Shown here one piece after another: positions 1-8,361 of a stretch of DNA of 64,000 nucleotides. Numbering within the stretch: the first letter of the stretch is position 1; each line of letters starts with the position of its first letter. Below the pieces are notes generated by a model that saw only the letters and a program-made list of their open reading frames with translations, was not told the DNA's origin and made no database searches. Source of the DNA: Idiomarina aquatica (GTDB lineage Bacteria; Pseudomonadota; Gammaproteobacteria; Enterobacterales; Alteromonadaceae); the NCBI RefSeq assembly GCF_003987185.1, contig NZ_PIPS01000004.1:1-64000 (forward strand), given 5' to 3'. Both the position numbers and the translations under genes were made by a program.

Positions 1-16
1 TCAAACTCTTCAATTA
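1..16 (-). rRNA. rrs: 16S ribosomal RNA, 5' end only
   Basis: Read on the minus strand, the first 16 bases are TAATTGAAGAGTTTGA. This matches the conserved 5' end of bacterial 16S rRNA (AAATTGAAGAGTTTGA in E. coli), so the gene runs off the left edge. The boxA element and tandem promoters upstream, in the same orientation, support the call. Only the extreme 5' end is visible; the exact mature end is assumed from E. coli. Confidence 0.9.
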
Positions 17-163
17 AAAGTAGTTCAATCAACTCAATGAATTACGCGTTTTTGCTTAGCTTCAAATTTGAAACCTTGCTGAACACTCATTCAAAAGTTG
101 CAATACATAGTTCGTTTTGCTTAACTTCTGCAAGTGCCCACACAGTTTGCTTGGCTTGATATA

Positions 164-195
164 TTGTTAAAGAGCGTTTCTCAGCAGCGCTGCTG
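164..195 (-). promoter_or_regulatory. rrn leader antitermination signals (boxA and boxB-like hairpin)
   Basis: On the minus strand, GCTCTTTAACAA (positions 175 to 164) is the classical boxA of ribosomal RNA leaders, bound by NusB/S10 to form the antitermination complex. Just upstream, CAGCAGCGCTGCTG (195 to 182) is a perfect palindrome in the place where boxB sits. The order promoter, boxB-like hairpin, boxA, 16S is that of E. coli rrn operons. The leader from boxA to the 16S 5' end is about 150 nt. Confidence 0.88.
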
Positions 196-207
196 CGAGA
201 GGTGCGT

Positions 208-235
208 ATTCTACACACCTGAAGTTTTCCGTCAA
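208..235 (-). promoter_or_regulatory. rrn P2 promoter
   Basis: On the minus strand TTGACG (235-230) and TAGAAT (213-208) are separated by exactly 16 bp, the spacing typical of stable-RNA promoters. The -10 is followed by a GC-containing discriminator (ACGCACC). It is the promoter nearest the 16S gene. Its -35 region shares the 14-mer AAAAAGTGTTGACG with the tRNA-Gly promoter elsewhere in this window. Sigma-70 recognition and ppGpp sensitivity are inferred from promoter type. Confidence 0.85.
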
Positions 236-310
236 CACTTTTTTGAAAAAAGATTTTTTAGAAAACTTCTGTTTTCGGCGGCTTCGTTGCCTGCCTCGAA
301 CGTGGAGCGC

Positions 311-338
311 ATTTTAGAGATTTATCTCGCACCGTCAA
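311..338 (-). promoter_or_regulatory. rrn P1 promoter
   Basis: On the minus strand TTGACG (338-333) and TAAAAT (316-311) are 16 bp apart, followed by GCGCTCC, the GC-rich discriminator expected of a growth-rate-controlled rrn P1 promoter. An A/T-rich stretch (AAAATTGCAAAAAAGG) lies immediately upstream and could be an UP element. P1 and P2 are about 100 bp apart, as in E. coli rrn operons. Confidence 0.82.
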
Positions 339-512
339 GGCCTTTTTTGCAATTTTAACTGGTTTTATTGCCGTTTGATTACTTCATCAGCAAATGTGAT
401 CAAAATTAACATCATTCGCTGTTTTATTGCTCGTTTACGCCACTCGCAGCGGCCTTTTATATACCTTACAATAGACTGATATTAATTCGCTTTATCACAG
501 CAGGCAGGAATA
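339..512. other. Intergenic region between the rrn promoters and trmA
   Basis: This stretch must hold the UP element and any Fis sites for the leftward rrn P1 promoter, and the promoter of rightward trmA. A TACAAT hexamer at 467-472 is a plausible trmA -10, but I see no good -35 for it. No open reading frame or stable RNA is supported here. Confidence 0.4.
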
Positions 513-1616
513 ATGACGCATAAAGCCATTGGCGAGCTCGACTATCAGCAACAACTAAATGCTAAGCGCGACAGCATGCGCCAACAGTACCGCAAAGTCG
601 GGGTAACGGATTTTGAGGTGTTTCCATCCGCTCCCGTCCATTACCGTATGCGTGCCGAGTTTCGGCTTTGGCACGAAGGGGACGACCTCTACTACATTAT
701 GTTTAACCCAGAGACGCGTGAAAAAGTGCGTATGGATCAGTTCCTGCCGGGCAGTGAGCTCATTAATCGTTTGATGCAGGCCGTACGCGATTACGTCATC
801 GATAAACCATTACTCCGGCGCAAACTGTTTCAAGTCGACTTCTTAACCACGACCACTCAACAGGCTATTGTCTCTGTTCTCTATCACCGTCCTCTCGATG
901 ACGAGTGGCAAGCAGCCGCGGCAGGATTACACCAACACTTACAAAGCTATGCCGATGTTGTTCATCTGATTGGCAGAGCACGAAAGCAGAAAGTGGTATT
1001 CGGTGAGGAGTCCGTTACCGAACGCGTTACTGTGAATGGCAGAGATTACCAATCGATTCAAACCGAAAACAGCTTTACCCAACCGAATGCCGGTATCAAT
1101 CAGCAAATGATTGAGTGGGTAAGTCGGCATGCGGGTAACGCCCAACACGATTTATTAGAACTTTACTGCGGTAATGGCAACTTCACGTTGCCGTTAGCAC
1201 AGCAATTTCGGCAGGTACTGGCAACCGAAATCAGCAAGAGTTCTGTGCACGCGGCACGCGAGGGTGCAAGGCTTAATGAGATCGATAATGTTACGGTGGT
1301 AAGAATGTCGGCGGAAGACTTTAGCCAGGCCATGCAGGGAAAACTTGCGTCCAAACGCGCTGCCGACGCACAACTTGAGCGGTTTAATTGCCAGACCGTC
1401 TTAGTAGATCCCCCGCGCGCAGGGCTTGATCAGTTGGCCTTAGAGCTAGTCGCCCAGTATTCACGGATCATATACATATCGTGCAATCCGGAGACGTTAA
1501 TTGAAAACATCGAGGCGTTAGGTGAACAGTTTGAAGTAACCGCAGCAGCGATATTTGATCAGTTCCCGTACACTGACCATATTGAAGCTGGTGTCATTAT
1601 AGAGAAGAAGAGCTAA
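513..1616 (+). CDS. trmA: tRNA (uracil-5-)-methyltransferase TrmA
   Basis: TrmA uses S-adenosylmethionine to make 5-methyluridine at position 54 of the T-loop of tRNAs; the E. coli enzyme also acts on tmRNA. The protein is 367 residues, the usual family length. A SAM-binding segment DLLELYCGNGNF is followed by LVDPPRAGLD and by ISCNPETL, whose Cys324 is the catalytic nucleophile. Glu358 in DHIEAG is the general base. Both residue numbers coincide with those of E. coli TrmA. A Shine-Dalgarno-like AGGAA precedes the ATG. The gene is divergent from an rrn operon, a sensible setting for a tRNA modification gene. Its 3' end overlaps the convergent MerC-like gene by 20 bp. Confidence 0.96.
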   Translation: MTHKAIGELDYQQQLNAKRDSMRQQYRKVGVTDFEVFPSAPVHYRMRAEFRLWHEGDDLYYIMFNPETREKVRMDQFLPGSELINRLMQAVRDYVIDKPLLRRKLFQVDFLTTTTQQAIVSVLYHRPLDDEWQAAAAGLHQHLQSYADVVHLIGRARKQKVVFGEESVTERVTVNGRDYQSIQTENSFTQPNAGINQQMIEWVSRHAGNAQHDLLELYCGNGNFTLPLAQQFRQVLATEISKSSVHAAREGARLNEIDNVTVVRMSAEDFSQAMQGKLASKRAADAQLERFNCQTVLVDPPRAGLDQLALELVAQYSRIIYISCNPETLIENIEALGEQFEVTAAAIFDQFPYTDHIEAGVIIEKKS

Positions 1617-2019
1617 CTTCTGGCATCGCGCCGGTTGCGGCTGCGATGCGACTCTGCTTTCGCGAGCGTTGCAGGTTGCTCCAATGAGCGTAAATGATAA
1701 GACCTGCACCGAACAAAATAATGAAAGGTTCGCCGATATGGCCAAATACGTCCCGCTGGGAATAAATGACGGCTCCTGCCAGCAGTGGAATCAATAGGCG
1801 CCATTCACCATGTTGGCGAGCCCCTCCGACTAAAGACCACAAGCCAACCACAACGCTTAAACCCAGTATGGTGTTTTCCAACAGGTCTTCACCGATGAAT
1901 GCCATACCGGTCAGTGCCAACAAAGGCAAAATAAGAGGCAATAACAGACAGTGGATCGCGCAAAGTGTGGTGATCCACATCCCCGCCCTGTCCAACTTTT
2001 TCTGTTTTGATAGTGTCAT
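1597..2019 (-). CDS. MerC-family inner-membrane protein, probably Zur-regulated
   Basis: A 140-residue protein with about four hydrophobic segments (near residues 17-37, 48-68, 75-88 and 100-113) and the N-terminal motif CAIHC (Cys20, His23, Cys24) followed by LLLP, the signature of the MerC domain family. Classical MerC moves Hg(II), but many chromosomal MerC-domain proteins occur with no mercury operon, as here. The promoter contains a near-perfect Zur operator, so a role in zinc rather than mercury handling is more likely. This is inference; transport has not been shown. The C-terminal tail is polar and cytoplasmic-looking. The gene is monocistronic and overlaps the 3' end of trmA on the opposite strand. 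Confidence 0.72.
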   Translation of the reverse strand: MTLSKQKKLDRAGMWITTLCAIHCLLLPLILPLLALTGMAFIGEDLLENTILGLSVVVGLWSLVGGARQHGEWRLLIPLLAGAVIYSQRDVFGHIGEPFIILFGAGLIIYAHWSNLQRSRKQSRIAAATGAMPEVSSSSL

Positions 2020-2042
2020 AACCGCCTCGCTTTACTTAATGC

Positions 2043-2057
2043 TGTTATATTATAACA
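2043..2057 (-). promoter_or_regulatory. Zur operator over the -10 of the MerC-like gene
   Basis: TGTTATATTATAACA is a perfect 7-1-7 palindrome. It equals the core of the gammaproteobacterial Zur site as I recall it (TGTTATA-N-TATAACA within a 23-bp consensus). It lies 24 to 38 bp upstream of the MerC-like start codon. A TATAAT hexamer is embedded in it on the minus strand, with TTGGCA 15 bp further upstream as a possible -35. Bound Zur would therefore occlude the promoter, giving repression when zinc is sufficient. Assignment to Zur rests on sequence match only. Confidence 0.75.
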
Positions 2058-2115
2058 TACGCTTTCGACTGCCAAGAGGATCGGTTAAGTTTTTATCGAA
2101 GTGTTTGATCTGGCG

Positions 2116-3087
2116 CTAACAATTAGCAACAGAAAACGGCTGAACTTGAGCAATATGATCGGCACCGGTCGCAATCATCAACAACCGGTCAAAACCGAGG
2201 GCAACCCCAGCACACGTTGGCATGCCGTGTTCTAATGCCGCCAATAATCGTTCATCCGGTGCTTTCATCAATTTCGAATGCGCTTGCCTGAGCTCATTAT
2301 CCTGAGCAAAGCGTTGTGCCTGCACGGCGGAATCGATCAACTCATCATACCCATTAGCCAGCTCAATCCCCTGGTAATAGATTTCGAAGCGGAGCGCGAC
2401 TCGATCATCGGTTTCACTTAACCGAGCTAGTGCCGCCTGTGTCGCAGGAAAGTGAGTAATCGCAACCGGACGATCAGCGGGTAAGTTCGGTTCAACCCAT
2501 AAATAAAACGCAAGTTGCAACATGGTATCGGTGTCTGTTTCCGCCTGCATCCAGCTTGCCGTGTCATCGCGTTGTTTTAACCGCTGATGTAACGCATCTC
2601 GACCAGCGGCCGTCAGTGGATCACACTGTGTGTGTTCAAGAAACGCCTGTTGGTAGGTGATGATATCAGTCGCAGGCGCATTAATGCAGTCGGTTAATAG
2701 CTCGGCCACTTCAGCGATCAAATCATTCATCGAGAAACCGATGCGATACCACTCCAGCATCATAAATTCAGGGTTATGGTGTCGGCCAATTTCGTCATCC
2801 CGAAAAACATGACTTAATTGGTAAATGCTGGTTTTATACTGAGCTAAGAGACGCTTCATAGCGTACTCTGGCGATGTTTGTAAGAACAGCTCGAGCGCCT
2901 GGCCGGTTGCATCGGCAGAGAGGGTTGTCACGAGGTTTTCCAAATGACAGTCGGTTACTCCCCGTTGACTCAGCGCTGGCGTGTCAACTTCGAGCACCTT
3001 TCTGTCATAAAAAAACTGGCGAACTCGGCGCATCAGCTCTGCACGCTGTTGCAGAACCTCAATTGATGCCTGAGATCGCCAGTCCAT
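2116..3087 (-). CDS. epmA: EF-P--(R)-beta-lysine ligase EpmA (PoxA/GenX/YjeA)
   Basis: EpmA is a lysyl-tRNA-synthetase paralogue lacking the anticodon domain. It activates (R)-beta-lysine and attaches it to Lys34 of elongation factor P. The 323-residue protein shows class II synthetase motif 2 as FRDDEIGRHHNPEFM and motif 3 as ALGFDRLLM, with the expected length (325 in E. coli). The ATG start was chosen because the protein then aligns with E. coli EpmA; an in-frame TTG lies nine bases upstream, almost touching the efp stop. It sits 12 bases downstream of efp in the same direction, so target and modifier are probably co-transcribed, and epmB is divergent on the other side. Confidence 0.93.
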   Translation of the reverse strand: MDWRSQASIEVLQQRAELMRRVRQFFYDRKVLEVDTPALSQRGVTDCHLENLVTTLSADATGQALELFLQTSPEYAMKRLLAQYKTSIYQLSHVFRDDEIGRHHNPEFMMLEWYRIGFSMNDLIAEVAELLTDCINAPATDIITYQQAFLEHTQCDPLTAAGRDALHQRLKQRDDTASWMQAETDTDTMLQLAFYLWVEPNLPADRPVAITHFPATQAALARLSETDDRVALRFEIYYQGIELANGYDELIDSAVQAQRFAQDNELRQAHSKLMKAPDERLLAALEHGMPTCAGVALGFDRLLMIATGADHIAQVQPFSVANC

Positions 3088-3099
3088 TATCCGCAACGC

Positions 3100-3669
3100 T
3101 TATTTCTGTACACGCGAAACGTATTCACCTGAACGGGTATCAACTTTTATCACTTCACCAATTTGCACGAACAGCGGAACACGGACCACCGCACCTGTGC
3201 TCAAGGTTGCAGGTTTACCACCAGTACCCGCCGTATCACCTTTCAAACCAGGATCGGTTTCGGTCACTTCCAGTTCCACGAAGTTCGGCGGCTGGACATT
3301 AATTGGGTTACCTTCCCACAGCGTCAAAGTACATACGTCCTGTTCAACCAGCCACTTTTCTGCCTCACCAACCGCTTTGGCATCTGCAGCAACTTGTTCA
3401 AAGGTCTCATTATTCATGAAATGCCAAAACTCGCCGTCGTTGTACAGATACGCCAGTTCCAGCTCAATAACGTCCGCGCCTTCAACCGACTCACCGGATT
3501 TGAAGGTCTTCTCAACCACTTTGCCGCTAATCAACTTACGGATTTTTACGCGGTTAAATGCCTGACCTTTACCAGGTTTCACCATTTCATTCTCGATAAT
3601 GCTGCACGGCTCGCCGTCCTGCATGATCTTAAGACCACCTTTAAACTCGTTGGTACTATAATTTGCCAT
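3100..3669 (-). CDS. efp: Translation elongation factor P
   Basis: EF-P binds between the P and E sites of the ribosome and relieves stalling at consecutive prolines. The protein has the standard three-beta-barrel length (189 residues; 188 in E. coli). The loop KPGKGQAF places the modifiable Lys at residue 34, exactly where beta-lysylation occurs in E. coli. The start ATG follows an AGGAA ribosome-binding site. The presence of epmA immediately downstream and epmB divergent upstream says that this EF-P is of the lysine (not rhamnosyl-arginine) type. EpmC, which hydroxylates the modified lysine in E. coli, is not in the window. Confidence 0.97.
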   Translation of the reverse strand: MANYSTNEFKGGLKIMQDGEPCSIIENEMVKPGKGQAFNRVKIRKLISGKVVEKTFKSGESVEGADVIELELAYLYNDGEFWHFMNNETFEQVAADAKAVGEAEKWLVEQDVCTLTLWEGNPINVQPPNFVELEVTETDPGLKGDTAGTGGKPATLSTGAVVRVPLFVQIGEVIKVDTRSGEYVSRVQK

Positions 3670-3774
3670 GATATCGTTCCTTTAATCGATAACTCTGTTG
3701 GCGGCAATAATAAAACAATCAAGGAAAATTTTCAGGTAAAATAATGACCCAGTCGATCAAATAATGGGGGAATT

Positions 3775-4824
3775 TTGAATCAAGCTCGACTTTTGACTCG
3801 TCCGGACTGGCGTATGGAGCTGCAGCGGGCTTTCACTCGCCCTGACGAACTGTTACGCGCGGTCGCGTTAGATCCTGCCGATTTTTCCGCCGACGTTAAA
3901 GCTCGGCAACTGTTTCCGTTGCGTGTTCCACGCCCGTTCGTACACTTAATGGAAGCCGGCAACCCCCACGACCCACTGCTGCGTCAAGTGCTTCCGCTGC
4001 GGCAGGAATTTCATGCGCCAGCAGGCTATAGCACTGACCCGCTGCATGAGCAGTCTGCTGATACCGCTAAAGACGAAGCTAAAGGGCTGCTGCATAAATA
4101 TCGTTCTCGGGTTTTGATCATATTAAAGGGCGGCTGCGCGATTAACTGTCGTTACTGTTTTCGACGGCACTTCCCGTATGACGAGGTTCGTTTTGACCAG
4201 CATCAGTTAGAACAGACACTGGCTTACCTGTCTAACCACCCCGATGTCAACGAAGTCATCCTGAGCGGGGGCGATCCTTTGATGGCCAGCGACCACCAAT
4301 TACAACGAATCATTGCAGCGCTAGCCGACATACCAACGCTGAAGCGAGTCCGGATTCACAGTCGTCTGCCGGTCGTTATTCCAGCACGTATCACTCAGGA
4401 ACTGGTGGTCGCTTTAACCGCGACAAGATTAAAAGCATCGTTGGTGATTCATGCTAATCACGCGAACGAAATCTCGCCCTCACTGGGCGAATCGATGGCT
4501 GTACTCCGTCAGGCAGGCGTTCATTTGTTCAATCAGAGCGTCCTGTTAAAAGGCGTCAATGACACTCCGGACGCCTTGGTTAACCTGAGTGAACGTCTAT
4601 TTGATATTGATGTGTTACCCTATTACCTGCACCAACTGGACAAGGTAATCGGTGCTGCGCACTTTGAAGTTACGGATACTAAAGCGCAATATTTATGGCA
4701 ACAAATGAACATTCGTTTACCCGGCTTTTTGGTACCAAAACTTGTACGAGAGGTCGGTGGAGAACACAGTAAGACGCCCATCATGCCAGACGGCAACGTA
4801 ACTAAGTTATCAGCTTTTGAATAA
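3775..4824 (+). CDS. epmB: EF-P (R)-beta-lysine synthase, lysine 2,3-aminomutase EpmB (YjeK)
   Basis: EpmB is a radical-SAM, PLP-dependent aminomutase that turns L-lysine into (R)-beta-lysine, the substrate EpmA loads on EF-P. The 349-residue protein carries the radical-SAM cluster motif as GCAINCRYCFRRHF (CxxxCxxC) and the downstream SGGDPL motif. The length fits EpmB rather than the longer catabolic lysine 2,3-aminomutases. Translation appears to begin at a TTG preceded by GGGGGA; no ATG is available near the conserved N-terminus. The gene is divergent from efp-epmA across about 105 bp, completing the pathway. Confidence 0.93.
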   Translation: MNQARLLTRPDWRMELQRAFTRPDELLRAVALDPADFSADVKARQLFPLRVPRPFVHLMEAGNPHDPLLRQVLPLRQEFHAPAGYSTDPLHEQSADTAKDEAKGLLHKYRSRVLIILKGGCAINCRYCFRRHFPYDEVRFDQHQLEQTLAYLSNHPDVNEVILSGGDPLMASDHQLQRIIAALADIPTLKRVRIHSRLPVVIPARITQELVVALTATRLKASLVIHANHANEISPSLGESMAVLRQAGVHLFNQSVLLKGVNDTPDALVNLSERLFDIDVLPYYLHQLDKVIGAAHFEVTDTKAQYLWQQMNIRLPGFLVPKLVREVGGEHSKTPIMPDGNVTKLSAFE

Positions 4825-4837
4825 ATGAAGGAATGTT

Positions 4838-5158
4838 ATGAGCGAAGCAATGAATCAAGTCGAGCAAAAACTGCAGCAACATTTACAGGTTGTTTACCGC
4901 CAGACGGTGGACGCTGATGCCTATCTCGACGGACTGCGCCAGCAAGGTAAAGCGAAGTTTCAGGATGTTTTTGCTGAACAGAGTTGTTTCAAAACCAAAA
5001 GCAACCGGTTCCAGCCGTACCTTCAGGAAGTTACCGAGAACGTTGAGTTATGGCAACAACAGAAAAACGATGAAGAGCTGCTGCAAACAATCGTACAGCA
5101 GCTCCAGTTAATGACCGAGACGCTCGCCCGCCTTAAGCAGATTCGCCAGGCTGGTTAG
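4838..5158 (+). CDS. PriC-like protein, short form
   Basis: A 106-residue, strongly charged, predicted all-helical protein. Its middle part (AKFQDVF, then NRFQPYLQEV and LQTIVQQLQLMTETL) resembles the N-terminal half of the primosomal replication protein PriC, including the order of phenylalanines. PriC helps reload DnaB at stalled forks. The E. coli protein is about 175 residues, so this one lacks the C-terminal half and its function in restart is unproven. It follows epmB by 13 bp in the same direction and is probably co-transcribed. Its 3' end overlaps the convergent DUF3016 gene by 26 bp. Confidence 0.55.
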   Translation: MSEAMNQVEQKLQQHLQVVYRQTVDADAYLDGLRQQGKAKFQDVFAEQSCFKTKSNRFQPYLQEVTENVELWQQQKNDEELLQTIVQQLQLMTETLARLKQIRQAG

Positions 5159-5669
5159 TCTTTAGATGCTCAGAGAAGGTTTCATCAAACCAGCTTTTGA
5201 GCATTTTCTTCTCATAGTATAAGTCGTCGTTTTGCGAGCGTTTGGTTGCCATACTGCCAAAATCGAAACTCATGTCTTTTAATTTAACCTGATCTTCTTT
5301 TATGACAGCGCCATCTGCGCCATGCAACTGATAGTTAAAATGTAACACCGGGAAGTCGATCGAACGGACAACCCGGATGAAATTCGAGCCACCTTCGCCA
5401 AAAGTTGGCTCCAGACGTCCAGTCAAATCAATATCCGTTACCGTTACGTTTAGCACCTGATCTTTCGGTAGTTGCTGTGACAGCTCGTTAAAATACGCCG
5501 TTAATTCGTCCATTTGACGCTTTTGAAAACGTTCCTCAATACCACTGGCCGGCTCGAAGTCGGTATAATCTTCTACTTTTTCAAAACTTACTTTCGCTTC
5601 TCCCGCGATAGCTGTGGTCGACAGTAGTGCGAGCGCAGCGGTAGCGGCAATCATTGGAATTGTTCGCAT
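5133..5669 (-). CDS. Secreted DUF3016-family protein
   Basis: A 178-residue protein of unknown function with a clear signal peptide (MRTIPMIAATAALALL...AIAG), so it is exported to the periplasm or beyond. The start was chosen at the ATG preceded by AGGAGGTGA, a nearly ideal ribosome-binding site; a longer frame extends upstream but has none. The mature part has the features of the DUF3016 family as I recall it: an early SFEKVEDYTDF segment and a long beta-rich region ending in a charged helix. Nothing about its biochemical role is visible. The gene is downstream of, and in the same direction as, groEL but is separated from it by a strong terminator. Confidence 0.65.
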   Translation of the reverse strand: MRTIPMIAATAALALLSTTAIAGEAKVSFEKVEDYTDFEPASGIEERFQKRQMDELTAYFNELSQQLPKDQVLNVTVTDIDLTGRLEPTFGEGGSNFIRVVRSIDFPVLHFNYQLHGADGAVIKEDQVKLKDMSFDFGSMATKRSQNDDLYYEKKMLKSWFDETFSEHLKTNQPGESA

Positions 5670-5770
5670 AGTCACCTCCTGACTAAACTTGTTATCACTC
5701 CTAAGACAAAGAGATAGCATAAAAATTCCACAGCTCAAGGGAATTAACTGAAGATTTACGGTTGCCAATA

Positions 5771-5796
5771 AAAAAGGAGCCCGCAGGCTCCTTTTT
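5771..5796 (-). terminator. Rho-independent terminator of groES-groEL
   Basis: AAAAAGGAGCC, loop CGCA, GGCTCCTTTTT form a compact hairpin with a U-tract on both strands. It lies 25 bp past the groEL stop codon. The symmetry would let it act in either direction, but only groEL reads into it. Confidence 0.9.
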
Positions 5797-5820
5797 AGAG
5801 ATAAGGCCAGTAGGCCGGCA

Positions 5821-7488
<1,668 letters not shown>

Positions 7489-7531
7489 TTAACGATTGTG
7501 CGTGTAACTTGCTACGACCCAAGACAGCGGC

Positions 7532-7822
7532 TTACTCTTCTACCGCCAGAATGTCGCTTTCGCTCATGATTAAGTACTCTTCACCGTCGATTTTTTCAGT
7601 TTTCACACCGTAACCTTCGTTGAACAGTACTTTGTCGCCGACTTTTACGTCCAGCGCGCGCACTTCACCGTTATCCAGAATGCGGCCATTGCCTACTGCA
7701 ACAACTTCACCGCGAGTAGACTTTTCTGCCGCCGAACCGGTCAATACAATACCGCCCGCCGATTTTGCTTCGACTTCGATGCGTTTAATAATGACTCGAT
7801 CGTGTAAAGGACGAAGTTTCAT
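7532..7822 (-). CDS. groS: Co-chaperonin GroES
   Basis: A 96-residue GroES, the lid of the GroEL cage. The start [14 protein letters not shown] and the mobile loop [18 protein letters not shown], which contacts GroEL, are typical. Length equals that of E. coli GroES within one residue. It is the first gene of groES-groEL and lies about 75 bp downstream of the heat-shock promoter. The leader contains a small GC-rich hairpin (positions 7861-7874). Confidence 0.98.
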   Translation of the reverse strand: MKLRPLHDRVIIKRIEVEAKSAGGIVLTGSAAEKSTRGEVVAVGNGRILDNGEVRALDVKVGDKVLFNEGYGVKTEKIDGEEYLIMSESDILAVEE

Positions 7823-7895
7823 CGTTGATAACTCCTCAACCTGTTATGTTTGTGGTTAATACCCCTTCGGGGCGTTTAAAAATGAATGTGCACTA

Positions 7896-7924
7896 TAGAT
7901 GGGGTAAGAAATTGCGTTATCAAG
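7896..7924 (-). promoter_or_regulatory. Sigma-32 heat-shock promoter of groES-groEL
   Basis: On the minus strand CTTGATA (7924-7918), a 13-bp spacer and CCCCATCTA (7904-7896) match the RpoH consensus (CTTGAAA, 11-16 bp, CCCCATnT) with one mismatch in the -35. Transcription would begin near 7888, giving a leader of about 65 nt. Confidence 0.88.
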
Positions 7925-8040
7925 GTCTTGATGAAAATTTTTATAAAAAATTTGTGCCTGAGCACGAACCCCTTCTGTAACTGTGTTATTTTGACGGCGT
8001 GCGTTTTTGGCTATTGACCGGACTTGAGTAGAGGTAAACC

Positions 8041-8361
8041 ATGTCACATGCAACCCGAATGCTATTTTGCACATGTGCCGATAATGATGAAGCCGGCCGC
8101 TTGGCTCATCTGCTGGTTGAGCAGCGTGTTGCGGCCTGCGTGAACATTGTGCCGCACGTTCGTTCGGTTTACGAATGGCAGGGAAAAATCGAAGACGATA
8201 GCGAAGTCCTGCTGATCATCAAAACCTCGAAACTAAAACTTGAGGCGTTAAAAGAAGCGATTCAGACACATCACTCCTATGAGTCTCCTGAACTCATAAG
8301 CTTTGAAATTGACGATGGTTTACCGGCGTATTTGGATTGGGTTGAGGCACAGACAAAATGA
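8041..8361 (+). CDS. cutA: Divalent cation tolerance protein CutA
   Basis: CutA is a small trimeric cytoplasmic protein with a ferredoxin-like fold. It was named for copper tolerance in E. coli, but its molecular job is unsettled. The 106-residue protein shows the family pattern: an early CTCAD, then [20 protein letters not shown] and a C-terminal YLDWV. It overlaps the next gene, dsbD, by four bases (ATGA), so the two are translationally coupled. This cutA-dsbD order also occurs in E. coli, supporting both assignments. The gene is divergent from groES. Confidence 0.93.
   Translation: MSHATRMLFCTCADNDEAGRLAHLLVEQRVAACVNIVPHVRSVYEWQGKIEDDSEVLLIIKTSKLKLEALKEAIQTHHSYESPELISFEIDDGLPAYLDWVEAQTK

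Noticed and set aside
134-358. Open frame of 74 codons in the rrn promoter region
   Set aside because: It runs antisense through boxA, P2 and P1 of the rrn operon, so the sequence is explained by those signals.
1597-2019. Mercury-resistance function for the MerC-like gene
   Set aside because: No merR, merT, merP or merA is nearby and the operator is Zur-like, so mercury transport is not the favoured reading.
3163-3744. Open frame of 193 codons opposite efp
   Set aside because: It is antisense to efp, which is certain from Lys34 and the neighbouring epmA. The product has no recognisable feature.
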